From Chloroflexota bacterium (GTDB lineage Bacteria > Chloroflexota > Dehalococcoidia > UBA3495), in NCBI GenBank assembly GCA_022563275.1, contig JADFNR010000130.1:1-9186 (forward strand): a DNA stretch of 9,186 bases, written 5' to 3'. Each line of letters begins with the position of its first letter. Position 1 is the stretch's first letter. Of this stretch, positions 1 through 6,252 are shown one piece after another. Position numbers and translations under genes: made by a program. A model generated the notes under the pieces. That model worked only from the letters and a program-made list of their open reading frames with translations, made no database searches and was not told the origin of the DNA.

Positions 1-137
1 TACCTGAAGCGAAGATTACTTCTGTGATCCTTTAACCTTTTGGACTTCGCTTGCATTCCATATAACGTTACTGAGAAGTGTGTTACCGATGTATTACCGG
101 TCTGCGAGTCCGCCAGGTGAACCGATCCTCTAGTCAC
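1..137 (-). CDS. Possible partial ORF running off the left edge, coupled to the short ORF before it
   Basis: An open frame starts at a GTG (137-135) whose last two bases begin the TGA that ends the preceding 27-codon ORF. The result is a GTGA overlap, a classic layout for translational coupling. It stays open for 45 codons to the window edge. The residues include a basic stretch, MQAKSKRLKDHRSNLRFR, beginning at an internal ATG (56-54) that is an alternative start. That stretch loosely resembles the core-binding region of tyrosine recombinases, but the similarity is by eye and weak. The same frame extends upstream of the GTG without a start codon to a TAA at 170-168. It may instead be read by a -1 frameshift, or not be coding at all. 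Confidence 0.2.
   Translation of the reverse strand, partial: MTRGSVHLADSQTGNTSVTHFSVTLYGMQAKSKRLKDHRSNLRFR
7..52. repeat. 8-bp inverted repeat near the left edge
   Basis: AAGCGAAG (7-14) and CTTCGCTT (45-52) are perfect inverted copies separated by 30 bases. They lie within the partial left-edge ORF. This could be an RNA stem or a chance repeat. Confidence 0.3.
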
Positions 138-179
138 ATATCCAACCCCCGCGGAGGCTTTGGAATATTAGAGGGATCG
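123..179. repeat. Long imperfect hairpin (10-bp plus 8-bp helices)
   Basis: The arms CGATCCTCTA (123-132) and 169-179 pair over ten base pairs with one bulged G. The inner arms ATATCCAA (138-145) and 160-168 pair over eight base pairs with one bulged A. The apex is a GC-rich loop around the palindrome CCGCGG. The two helices are contiguous on one side and separated by five unpaired bases (133-137) on the other. There is no U-run, so it is not an intrinsic terminator. It covers the end of the short ORF and the start of the next one, so it could hide the GTG start in the mRNA. Confidence 0.5.
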
Positions 180-217
180 ACATCTGGAGAAATAAAAATA
201 AGGCCACAAAAGGACAT
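134..217 (-). CDS. Short ORF (27 aa), possible leader peptide or broken gene start
   Basis: An ATG at 217-215 follows a purine-rich ribosome-binding region: GAGGGG five bases upstream and a full AGGAGG twelve bases upstream. A promoter-like -35/-10 pair lies further upstream at 269-298. The peptide is hydrophobic near its start (MSFCGLIFISP) and ends in IPKPPRGLDM before TGA. I recognise no family. The translation signals are better than chance would lead one to expect for so short an ORF. It could be a leader peptide, the 5' end of a gene continued by frameshifting or disrupted by a frameshift, or spurious. Its 3' half lies inside the hairpin at 123-179, and its stop overlaps the next ORF's start. 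Confidence 0.28.
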   Translation of the reverse strand: MSFCGLIFISPDVDPSNIPKPPRGLDM

Positions 218-268
218 AGTTACCCCTCGCCTCCTAATAAAATAGATAGACTGAGCTAAATTCCCTCA

Positions 269-298
269 TATTTAGCACTATCGACTTTCGCTTGTCAA
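269..298 (-). promoter_or_regulatory. Putative sigma-70-type promoter with an overlapping CIRCE-like operator
   Basis: Read on the minus strand there is a perfect -35, TTGACA (298-293), an 18-base spacer and a weak -10, TAAATA (274-269). It lies just beyond the terminator at 324-355 and about 50 bases before the short ORF at 217. On the plus strand the segment 272-298 has the layout 9-N9-9: TTAGCACTA, nine bases, then GCTTGTCAA. Compared with the HrcA operator CIRCE (TTAGCACTC-N9-GAGTGCTAA), the left arm matches 8 of 9 and the right arm 5 of 9. Overlap with the promoter is the usual place for CIRCE, but the right arm is degenerate, so HrcA control is only a suggestion. Confidence 0.4.
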
Positions 299-323
299 GG
301 TGCCCAACTCGGCTCTAATCAGT

Positions 324-355
324 AAAAATCGCCCCGCGGGGTTACCCTTGGGGCG
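324..355 (-). terminator. Intrinsic terminator downstream of rho
   Basis: Read on the minus strand, CGCCCC (355-350) pairs with GGGGCG (335-330). Inside is a small GGG/CCC helix, and the hairpin is followed directly by A and five Ts (328-324). The stem is GC-rich and the U-run is immediate, so the polarity is clear. It most likely ends the transcript coming from rho and separates it from the promoter at 269-298. Confidence 0.7.
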
Positions 356-398
356 GTCACCGATAGAGTTTTAAAGCTGGGAGTTGACGTAATCAGTT

Positions 399-526
399 TG
401 CGCGTTAGCCGATCGCGCAGGCTACATTGTGGGAGTATTTTTTAAAAAGCGCAACCCGTCTAACGGGGCAATTTCCGGCCGATACCAGCCGCAACCGAAT
501 AACCTCCCGGTTTCGACACCGGGGTG
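399..526 (-). other. Rho 3' region with three hairpins and no recognisable gene
   Basis: Between the rho stop codon and the terminator there are three perfect inverted repeats: CCCGG/CCGGG around an 8-base loop (509-526), CCCGT/ACGGG around CTA (455-467), and TGCGCG/CGCGCA around a 9-base loop (399-419). On the minus strand the middle one is followed a few bases later by five Ts (448-444), so it may be a weak upstream terminator. I find no rpmE, which follows rho in some bacteria, no tRNA and no convincing ORF here. The rest looks like a 3' untranslated region. Confidence 0.4.
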
Positions 527-534
527 ACGGTATG

Positions 535-1824
535 TTATGCGTCTTTGTTCAGGTTAGCCAGGAATTCTTCATTGTTTTCCGACTTAGCCAGCCGCTCCAG
601 CACCCGTTCGGTGGCGTTTACCGAGCCGTCGTTGGATATGAGGCTGATCATGCGCCGGAGCAGCACGATCTGCTTCAACGTGTCTTCGCTGAACAGTAGT
701 TCCTCACGGCGGGTGCCGCTGCGGATTATGTCGATGGCCGGGAAGTAACGGCGCTCCGCTAATTTCCGGTCAAGATGCAGCTCCATGTTGCCGGTGCCTT
801 TGAACTCCTCGTAGATCACCTCGTCCATCCGGCTGCCGGTGTCCACCAAACAGGTGGCGATGATGGTCAGGCTGCCGCCTTCTTCTATGTTCCGGGCGCC
901 GCCGAAGAATTTCTTGGGGGGATAAAGCGCCGCCGGGTCTATGCCTCCGGAGAGGGTCCGGCCGCTGGTGGGAACAGCCAGGTTGTAGGCCCGGGTGAGG
1001 CGGGTGATGCTGTCCAGCAGGATGATGACGTCTTTCCCCATCTCCACCAGCCGCTTGGCCCGCTCCAGGCAGAGTTCCGCGACCCGGCATTGTTCTTCAA
1101 CCGATTCATCAAATGTGGATGCGAAGACATCGCCCTTCACCGCCCGGCGCATGTCGGTCACTTCCTCCGGCCGCTCACCGATGAGCGCCACCATCAATAT
1201 GGCCTCGGGGCAGTTCTCCTGGACGCCGTGGGCGATCATCTTCAGCATGGTGGTCTTGCCCGCTTTGGGGGGCGAGACGATCAGACCACGCTGGCCCAGG
1301 CCGATGGGTGCGAACAGATCGACCATCCTGGTGGACAGTTCGGAACCGGACGTTTCCAGAATGACCTGTTTCTCAGGAAAGATGGGGATCATATGCTCGA
1401 AGGTGGGACGGTAGCGGCTCTGGACCTGGTCGGTCTCCATCCCGTTGATCAGTTCAACCCGCACCAAACCAAAGTAACGTTCTCCCTCTTTGGGCGGCCG
1501 GACCTGCCCGGTGACGGTGTCGCCGTTCCGGAGGTTGAACCGCCGGATCTGGGACTGGGAGATGTAGACGTCTCCAGAAGCCCGGTAGGTGGCGATCTGG
1601 CGGAGGAAGCCGTAGCCCTCGTCCATTATTTCCAGGATGCCGGTGGAGACCAGGGCCTGTTGGGCGGAGACCACTTGGAACAACCGGCTGAGCAGGTCTT
1701 CTTTATGCAGGTTCGCCAGAGCAGTGGTGTCGTTCAATCCGACGTCACTGGCCAGGCCCAAGAGTTCTTCCTTGGACTTGGCCCCCATCTCCGTCACGTC
1801 AAGCATTTTTTGAGTGGTCGCCAT
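535..1824 (-). CDS. rho: Transcription termination factor Rho
   Basis: Hexameric RNA-dependent ATPase/helicase that loads on nascent C-rich RNA and ends transcription in the cytoplasm. Using the 431-residue frame that begins at the upstream GTG: an N-terminal Rho_N helical domain (about 17-55), a cold-shock-like RNA-binding domain (about 60-130, with GYGFLR at 72-77), then a RecA-like ATPase. The ATPase has Walker A PPKAGKT (187-193), the [12 protein letters not shown] segment (216-227, bicyclomycin-pocket region), Walker B DVIILLD (267-273) and the Q/R-loop region through [17 protein letters not shown]. Length matches the family (E. coli 419). I prefer ATG at 1824 (429 aa): AGAGG lies five bases upstream of it, whereas for GTG at 1830 the purine run is almost adjacent. 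It is the last gene of the head-to-tail housekeeping run and is followed by hairpins and a terminator. Confidence 0.97.
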   Translation of the reverse strand: MATTQKMLDVTEMGAKSKEELLGLASDVGLNDTTALANLHKEDLLSRLFQVVSAQQALVSTGILEIMDEGYGFLRQIATYRASGDVYISQSQIRRFNLRNGDTVTGQVRPPKEGERYFGLVRVELINGMETDQVQSRYRPTFEHMIPIFPEKQVILETSGSELSTRMVDLFAPIGLGQRGLIVSPPKAGKTTMLKMIAHGVQENCPEAILMVALIGERPEEVTDMRRAVKGDVFASTFDESVEEQCRVAELCLERAKRLVEMGKDVIILLDSITRLTRAYNLAVPTSGRTLSGGIDPAALYPPKKFFGGARNIEEGGSLTIIATCLVDTGSRMDEVIYEEFKGTGNMELHLDRKLAERRYFPAIDIIRSGTRREELLFSEDTLKQIVLLRRMISLISNDGSVNATERVLERLAKSENNEEFLANLNKDA

Positions 1825-1830
1825 GTTCAC

Positions 1831-2016
1831 CTCTTCCGGGGGTCATTGTTCATGCCCGGGACTGTGGGCCCTACGGAGGCAGCGTTCCGGCAAATGCTGG
1901 AAAGGGGCCTTGCGGGTGGGCCGGGATTATTCATTTGACCGTAGTTCAGTGGATCGTAAAATCGTGGGCCGGTGGCCTATTTGTTGCTGCTGCGCCGCAT
2001 TTCGCCGGCCCGGCGG
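1831..2016. other. rho leader / transaldolase 3' region, no gene
   Basis: This 186-base gap lies between the transaldolase stop and rho. A GC-rich inverted repeat, CGCCG-GGC-CGGCG (2003-2015), sits just after the transaldolase stop but has no U-run, so it is not a standard terminator. I see no good minus-strand promoter: an AATAAT element at 1927-1932 lacks a matching -35. Read-through from transaldolase, or a non-consensus promoter, could supply rho. Confidence 0.4.
1935..1962 (+). promoter_or_regulatory. Possible antisense promoter
   Basis: On the plus strand TTGACC (1935-1940), a 16-base spacer and TAAAAT (1957-1962) match the sigma-70 consensus at 5 of 6 positions each. It points into the 3' end of the transaldolase gene on the opposite strand, and no plus-strand gene follows for more than 6 kb. 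It is either a source of antisense RNA or a chance match. Confidence 0.25.
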
Positions 2017-2676
2017 CTATAAGTTTGCAATTTTGTCCCAATCCGCCTTGAACCGTGCCACGCCGGTGGCGGTTAGGGGATGCTCGATCATCTGGGTTAA
2101 TATCTTGTAAGGAAGGGTGGCAATGTGCGCGCCGGCCTGGGCCGCCAGGGTGCAATGCAGCGTGTGGCGGATACTGGCCGCCAGCACCTTGGTTTCAATA
2201 TTATGTTGCTCGTACACGGCTACGATGTCTTTGATCAGGTCTATGCCCTGGAGACCGATGTCGTCCAGGCGGCCAATAAATGGGCTGACCACCGTGGAAC
2301 CGGCCTGGGCGCCCAGGATGGCCTGATTCACCGAGAAGCATAGCGTCTGATTTATCTTGATACCTTCACCGGACAGGACCGATATCGCTTCAAACCCATC
2401 GATCGTACTGGGAATCTTGACCCAGGGATTGGGTATCCAGCCGGCGATGTCTCGTCCTTCGGCAATCATTCCTGGGGCATCCAGCGATATAACTTCCACG
2501 GATATGGGCCCATCGACGATGTCCGATATCTCGCGCACCGCCGCCTTATAACTTTCCGCGTTTCCTATACCTTCAGCGGACGCCAGCGAGGGATTGGTGG
2601 TGACACCGCTGATCACCCCCAACCGGGCCCCGTCTCGAATCTCTTGGATGTTGGCCGTGTCCAAAAAAAGCTTCAA
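2017..2676 (-). CDS. tal: Transaldolase, short TalC/FSA-type family
   Basis: A cytoplasmic class I (Schiff-base) aldolase-fold enzyme of the non-oxidative pentose phosphate pathway. It moves a dihydroxyacetone unit between sugar phosphates. At 219 aa it has the length of the small bacterial family. Visible motifs: LFLDTAN (Asp6), GVTTNPSL (Asn28), Lys87 in WVKIPST as the expected Schiff-base lysine, NQTLCFS, and SPFIGRLDD. Phe133 in SPF and Glu61 occupy positions where E. coli fructose-6-phosphate aldolase has Tyr131 and Gln59, so transaldolase activity is more likely than aldolase activity (inference from known family residues). The start is TTG at 2676, with GGGTGG about eight bases upstream. 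The protein begins MKLFLDTAN as relatives do. It lies between pyrG and rho on the same strand. Confidence 0.93.
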   Translation of the reverse strand: MKLFLDTANIQEIRDGARLGVISGVTTNPSLASAEGIGNAESYKAAVREISDIVDGPISVEVISLDAPGMIAEGRDIAGWIPNPWVKIPSTIDGFEAISVLSGEGIKINQTLCFSVNQAILGAQAGSTVVSPFIGRLDDIGLQGIDLIKDIVAVYEQHNIETKVLAASIRHTLHCTLAAQAGAHIATLPYKILTQMIEHPLTATGVARFKADWDKIANL

Positions 2677-2883
2677 GGTTTTACCACCCGTGTAAATTTT
2701 TGTTCCCAGAGCCCGCTCTCATCGGCACGGGTACGGAAACGGGTACGTACAGACCTGTGAAATAGGGACGGACAGACTGGTCGATCGGGGTTTTGTTATC
2801 GATTTGCATTGAGGACACTTAAATCGGTTGATCGGGGCATTCTTGTTGGATTTAAAGAGGGTTGTTGCATCGGGATGGCCAGT
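2677..2883. other. pyrG-transaldolase intergenic region with direct repeats and a palindrome
   Basis: This 207-base gap holds no gene. It contains an exact 9-base direct repeat, ACGGGTACG, at 2727-2735 and 2739-2747. A 12-base repeat at 2779-2790 and 2826-2837 (GGTCGATCGGGG / GGTTGATCGGGG) matches 11 of 12. There is also an inverted repeat AGAGC-CC-GCTCT (2708-2719) about 30 bases ahead of the transaldolase start. No consensus promoter or U-run terminator was seen on the minus strand. The repeats could be operator sites or relics. Confidence 0.35.
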
Positions 2884-4530
2884 TTAATCGGTGTTCAGGT
2901 CCAGAGGCAGGGGCCTTTGAGCCCCCTCCCGGATGGTCTCCTTAGCGGCCCTGATGAATTGGCTGAATAATGGGTGGGACCGGTTGGGCCGGGATTTGAA
3001 CTCGGGGTGGTATTGGGTACCAACCATGAACGGATGGTCCAACACTTCACCCGTCTCAACCAAGTTCCCGTCCGGTGACAGCCCGCCGACGACCAGGCCG
3101 GATTTTTCCAGTGATTCCCGGTAGGCGTTGTTAAGTTCGAACCGGTGGCGGTGCCGCTCCATTATCGTACCGGCGCCGTAGGCTGCTTTGGTCCGGGTAT
3201 GGCTCTGTGGCTGGCAGGGATAATCTCCCAACCGCATGGTGCCCCCCTTACTTGAGACGCCCTCCTGATCGGGCATTATGTGGACCACCGGGTTTTCGGT
3301 ATCCGGGGCCAGTTCGGAGGAGTTGGCATCCTTTATTCCCAGGACGTTTCTGGCCCACTCTATGACCATCACCTGCAAACCAAGGCAAAGGCCCAGGTAG
3401 GGCACCTTATGCTCCCTGGCGTACCGCACCGTATCGATCATTCCCTCAACGCCCCGGGGACCAAAGCCGCCCGGCACCACGATTCCGCAAGCGTCGGACA
3501 GAAGGGCGTCCGGCCCGTCTCGCTCGATATCTTCGGAATGGACCCACCTGAGATCGATGTCCCTGGTGTGGTCCAGCCCGGCGTGCCGGAGGGCCTCCCG
3601 GACTGAGATATATGAATCAGGGTATTCAACATACTTGCCCACCAGGGCTATGATTACACTTTCTTTGGGCTCGTTCATGCGGTCGACCATCGCCGACCAT
3701 TCGGACAGGTCCTTAGGTTGGCCGGCAAGGCTCAGGGCTTCAACGATGATGTCGCCCAGGCCGGCGTCCTCAAGCATCAACGGCACTTCATAAACGTTGT
3801 TAACGGTCTCCACGGGAATCACGGCTTTAAGGGGAACATCGCAGAACGCTGATATCTTTTCGCAGATGGCCACCGATACCGGATGGTCGCTTCTGCAAAG
3901 AATGGCGTCGGGTTGAATACCTATTGAACGAAGCTCTTTCACGCTATGTTGGGTCGGTTTGGTCTTCAATTCTTGTGCCGCTGCTATATAAGGAAGCAAG
4001 GTGAGGTGGACATAGAACACATTGTCCCGGCCTACATCGTTCCTCATCTGCCGGATGGCCTCCAAGAATGGCAGCCCCTCTATGTCGCCTACCGTCCCTC
4101 CAACCTCGGTGATGATCACATCCGCGCCCGATTCGGCGGCTAGGGCGAGCACTCTGTCTTTGATGGCGTTGGTGACATGGGGCACCGTTTGAATCGTGCC
4201 GCCCAGAAAGTCGCCGCGCCGTTCTTTGGCTATCAGGTTGAGATAGACCTCTCCGGCGGTGAGGTTGGAGGCCCGGGTCAACTCTACATCTATGAATCGT
4301 TCGTAGTGGCCCAGGTCAAGGTCGGTCTCGCCGCCGTCTCGGGTCACAAAGACTTCGCCGTGCTGATAGGGTGACATTGTTCCGGGATCGACGTTAAGGT
4401 AAGGGTCCAGCTTGATGACGGAGACGGTGAGGCCCCGGCTTTTCAGGATGCGCCCGATGGATGCGACGCTGATCCCTTTGCCCAGTGAACTGACAACTCC
4501 CCCGGTAACGAAGATAAACTTTGTCGGCAT
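2884..4530 (-). CDS. pyrG: CTP synthase (glutamine-hydrolysing)
   Basis: Makes CTP from UTP, ATP and glutamine, the last step of pyrimidine nucleotide synthesis, in the cytoplasm. The 548-aa product has the normal length (E. coli 545). The N-terminal synthase domain opens with FVTGGVVSSLGKG and contains KLDPYLNVDPGTMSP, HGEVFVTRDGGETDLDLGHY and the UTP/CTP-site segment KTKPTQHSV. The C-terminal class I glutamine amidotransferase domain has PGGFGPRG, the nucleophile Cys382 in GLCLGLQ, and His508 and Glu510 in QYHPEF, completing the triad. I chose ATG at 4530 (MPTKFIFVTGG). An in-frame TTG at 4581 would add 17 residues that the family lacks, and it has no ribosome-binding site. The site before 4530 (AGGCAG) is weak. 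A strong promoter lies about 170 bases upstream. Confidence 0.97.
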   Translation of the reverse strand: MPTKFIFVTGGVVSSLGKGISVASIGRILKSRGLTVSVIKLDPYLNVDPGTMSPYQHGEVFVTRDGGETDLDLGHYERFIDVELTRASNLTAGEVYLNLIAKERRGDFLGGTIQTVPHVTNAIKDRVLALAAESGADVIITEVGGTVGDIEGLPFLEAIRQMRNDVGRDNVFYVHLTLLPYIAAAQELKTKPTQHSVKELRSIGIQPDAILCRSDHPVSVAICEKISAFCDVPLKAVIPVETVNNVYEVPLMLEDAGLGDIIVEALSLAGQPKDLSEWSAMVDRMNEPKESVIIALVGKYVEYPDSYISVREALRHAGLDHTRDIDLRWVHSEDIERDGPDALLSDACGIVVPGGFGPRGVEGMIDTVRYAREHKVPYLGLCLGLQVMVIEWARNVLGIKDANSSELAPDTENPVVHIMPDQEGVSSKGGTMRLGDYPCQPQSHTRTKAAYGAGTIMERHRHRFELNNAYRESLEKSGLVVGGLSPDGNLVETGEVLDHPFMVGTQYHPEFKSRPNRSHPLFSQFIRAAKETIREGAQRPLPLDLNTD

Positions 4531-4664
4531 CTGCCTACGCAATAAATGGATGTTAGGGAAGGGAACCTGCCTGGTGTTCAATTAGCCAAACCGCCGCCCC
4601 AATGGACACACCAATCGATACAGCGGAAATAGGGTCGTGCAGGGGACGCTAAATGAAAAACGCG

Positions 4665-4682
4665 GAGGTTTGCGAGGTTTGC
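4665..4682. repeat. 9-bp tandem repeat at the 5' end of the pyrG leader
   Basis: GAGGTTTGC occurs twice in direct tandem (4665-4673 and 4674-4682), which is GCAAACCTC twice in the transcript. It starts about ten bases after the predicted transcription start. On the minus strand it is followed by CGCG and five Ts (4660-4656), but no stem precedes that T-run, so it is not an intrinsic terminator. Role unknown. Confidence 0.5.
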
Positions 4683-4698
4683 GGAGATTCCAACACCA

Positions 4699-4728
4699 AT
4701 TATAGGAGCCGTTTTTCCAAAGTGTCAA
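4699..4728 (-). promoter_or_regulatory. Consensus promoter for pyrG
   Basis: On the minus strand a perfect -35 TTGACA (4728-4723) and a perfect -10 TATAAT (4704-4699) are separated by 18 bases. Transcription should begin near 4692, giving a leader of about 160 nt before the pyrG ATG at 4530. It lies just downstream of CoA-transferase B, so pyrG is probably a separate transcription unit from the acyl-CoA operon. The start region lacks the GGGC that supports CTP-sensed reiterative transcription at Gram-positive pyrG promoters. Confidence 0.85.
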
Positions 4729-4810
4729 GCGTCAAGGCATGTGAATCGGAAATAACTGAAATTCATCAGACGGTCGTGAATAAGCGGCCTTAAATGCGAA
4801 GCGGTCTGCG

Positions 4811-6208
4811 TCATACGGGCGGCAGCCGGTCCAGATAGTCGGCATGGTATTCGGCGATCCACCCCAGCTCCACCTGTTCATCCAGGGGAACGGCGCCCGG
4901 CGCCCGGCCGCCCTCCGGCAGATTGCCGATGGTCCAATCTTCCGCAAACGTTTCCAGGCGGGCCGGATCGATCCCCAGCAACTCTCCCAAGACGTAGTCG
5001 TTGGCTTCACCCAAACGGGGAGCCGGTCCTCTGATCTCGGCTTTGCTCTTGGAGAATTTCCAGCCCCTTCCCACGTATCCCTTCGGCCGCAGACCCACTT
5101 CAGGAGGGTTGTGGACGGTCTCAAAGAAACCCCGGTCCAGGTACTGGGGGTCGGTCAACGTTTGCTTGGCCGTTAGCACCGCTCCAGCAGGCGCTCCAGC
5201 CTCTTGCAGTGAATCCATGGCCTGGTATGAAGTTCGTTCTGAGGTCCAAGCTGCGATGATCTCGTCCAGTTCTTCTTGATGTTGACGGCGGTCGATGGGG
5301 TCGGCGAACCGGGGGTCGGAGGCGAGTTCCGGCATGTCCATCGCCTGGCAGACAGCTTGCCAGTCGCCTTCGTGGCGCGCCGCGATGGACACCCATTGGT
5401 CGTGGCCCTGACAGGGGTAGACGCCGTGGGGCGACCAGAAGGGATGACGGTTCCCGATGCGCTGGGTCCGCCGCTGGTTGAATACGAAGTCCAGCAGGCC
5501 TGTTCCGATAACGGTGGTCCCTGTCTGATACATCGCCAGGTCGATCCATTGGCCTTCACCGGTGCGGGCCCTCCGCAGCAAAGCCGCCATCAGGGCGCCC
5601 AGGGCGGTCCAAGTGGCGAGAAAATCGGAGTAGGAGTTTCCCATCTTATTGGGCACCTGTCCCTCGGCAAGGCGGCCATCCGCGCCTTCCTCCATATATC
5701 CCATGAACGCCCCGGTGCCGTGGGTCGGTTCCAGGGCCGACGCCATGGCCCCAAAGCTGCTCCAGGGGCCGCTGTGGCCGTAGCCGGTGTTGGAAACCAT
5801 GACCAGGTCCGGTTTCTCGGCTTGGAGACTTTTGAAATCCAGTCCGAACCGGGCCAGCACCCGGGGAGTGAAGTTCTCCAGGACCACATCGCAGACCCTG
5901 ACCAGCTCTTTGATGATCTTCTGGGACTCCTCGGAACGGAGGTCCAGGGTCAAACTACGCTTGCCTCGGTTCAGGTTTTGAAAGGTGCCGCCCTGCTCCC
6001 ACCAAAGCTCGCCGGGCTGGTTGTCGGGGAACGGTCCCGTTAGCGTCCGGGTTGTGTCCATGAACTGGGCCTGGCAGGTGTCTATTTTGATGACCTCCGC
6101 GCCTAGGTCCGCTAGGTTCGCCCCGGCGAAGGGCATGGCGAAGACCCGGCTTAGGTCCAGTACCCGGATGTTCTTCAATGGCGATTGGTATTTGGGCGCA
6201 GGGAGCAT
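4811..6208 (-). CDS. CaiB/BaiF (family III) CoA-transferase B, catalytic Asp present
   Basis: Family III CoA-transferases move CoA from an acyl-CoA donor to an organic acid through an aspartyl-CoA intermediate. The 465-aa protein shows the family N-terminus (LKNIRVLDLSRVFAMPFAGANLADLGAEVIKI), RGKRSLTLDL, DVVLENFTP, GYGHSGPW, and TGEGQWIDLAM. Asp195 in NSYSDFLAT sits the same distance before TGEGQ as the catalytic Asp169 of formyl-CoA transferase, so it is the likely catalytic residue. Substrate unknown. I chose ATG at 6208, with AGGAGA about 12 bases upstream. An in-frame extension to 6556 would overlap the upstream gene and reads as low-complexity Arg/Gly/Pro out-of-frame sequence. A C-terminal tail of about 50 residues makes it longer than the usual ~400 aa. 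It starts 44 bases after CoA-transferase A ends. Confidence 0.93.
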   Translation of the reverse strand: MLPAPKYQSPLKNIRVLDLSRVFAMPFAGANLADLGAEVIKIDTCQAQFMDTTRTLTGPFPDNQPGELWWEQGGTFQNLNRGKRSLTLDLRSEESQKIIKELVRVCDVVLENFTPRVLARFGLDFKSLQAEKPDLVMVSNTGYGHSGPWSSFGAMASALEPTHGTGAFMGYMEEGADGRLAEGQVPNKMGNSYSDFLATWTALGALMAALLRRARTGEGQWIDLAMYQTGTTVIGTGLLDFVFNQRRTQRIGNRHPFWSPHGVYPCQGHDQWVSIAARHEGDWQAVCQAMDMPELASDPRFADPIDRRQHQEELDEIIAAWTSERTSYQAMDSLQEAGAPAGAVLTAKQTLTDPQYLDRGFFETVHNPPEVGLRPKGYVGRGWKFSKSKAEIRGPAPRLGEANDYVLGELLGIDPARLETFAEDWTIGNLPEGGRAPGAVPLDEQVELGWIAEYHADYLDRLPPV

Positions 6209-6252
6209 TTGTCTGACTGCTCTCCTAAAGTTGGATAGGAGCGGACGATTTA

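Noticed and set aside
75..120. Minus-strand TGGCGGACTCGCAGACC, resembling the D-arm region of tRNA-Leu
   Set aside because: No matching acceptor stem, 7-base anticodon loop or TTCGA T-loop follows at tRNA spacing.
503..530. GGTTTCGAC with a GGGGTGACGG neighbour, resembling a tmRNA 5' end or a T-arm
   Set aside because: The stem closes an 8-base loop, no acceptor stem or CCA-like partner is present, and the order of elements does not match tmRNA.
775..1938. Long plus-strand open frame (387 codons) opposite rho
   Set aside because: It is antisense to a full-length, motif-complete rho and its predicted protein has no recognisable domain. It is a shadow produced by GC-biased codon use.
2003..2015. 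CGCCG/CGGCG hairpin after transaldolase as a terminator
   Set aside because: It has no T-run on the minus strand and sits in generally GC-rich sequence.
4531..4581. TTG start adding 17 residues to CTP synthase
   Set aside because: Family members begin close to K-F/Y-I-F-V-T-G-G and there is no ribosome-binding site before the TTG.
4653..4793. 46-codon plus-strand ORF with a CEVCG motif, like half a zinc ribbon
   Set aside because: The Cys-x2-Cys comes from a 9-base tandem repeat and no second Cys pair follows. The ORF lies across the perfect pyrG promoter on the other strand.
5276..6043. Plus-strand open frame (255 codons) opposite CoA-transferase B
   Set aside because: It mirrors a clear CaiB/BaiF gene and shows no family features of its own.
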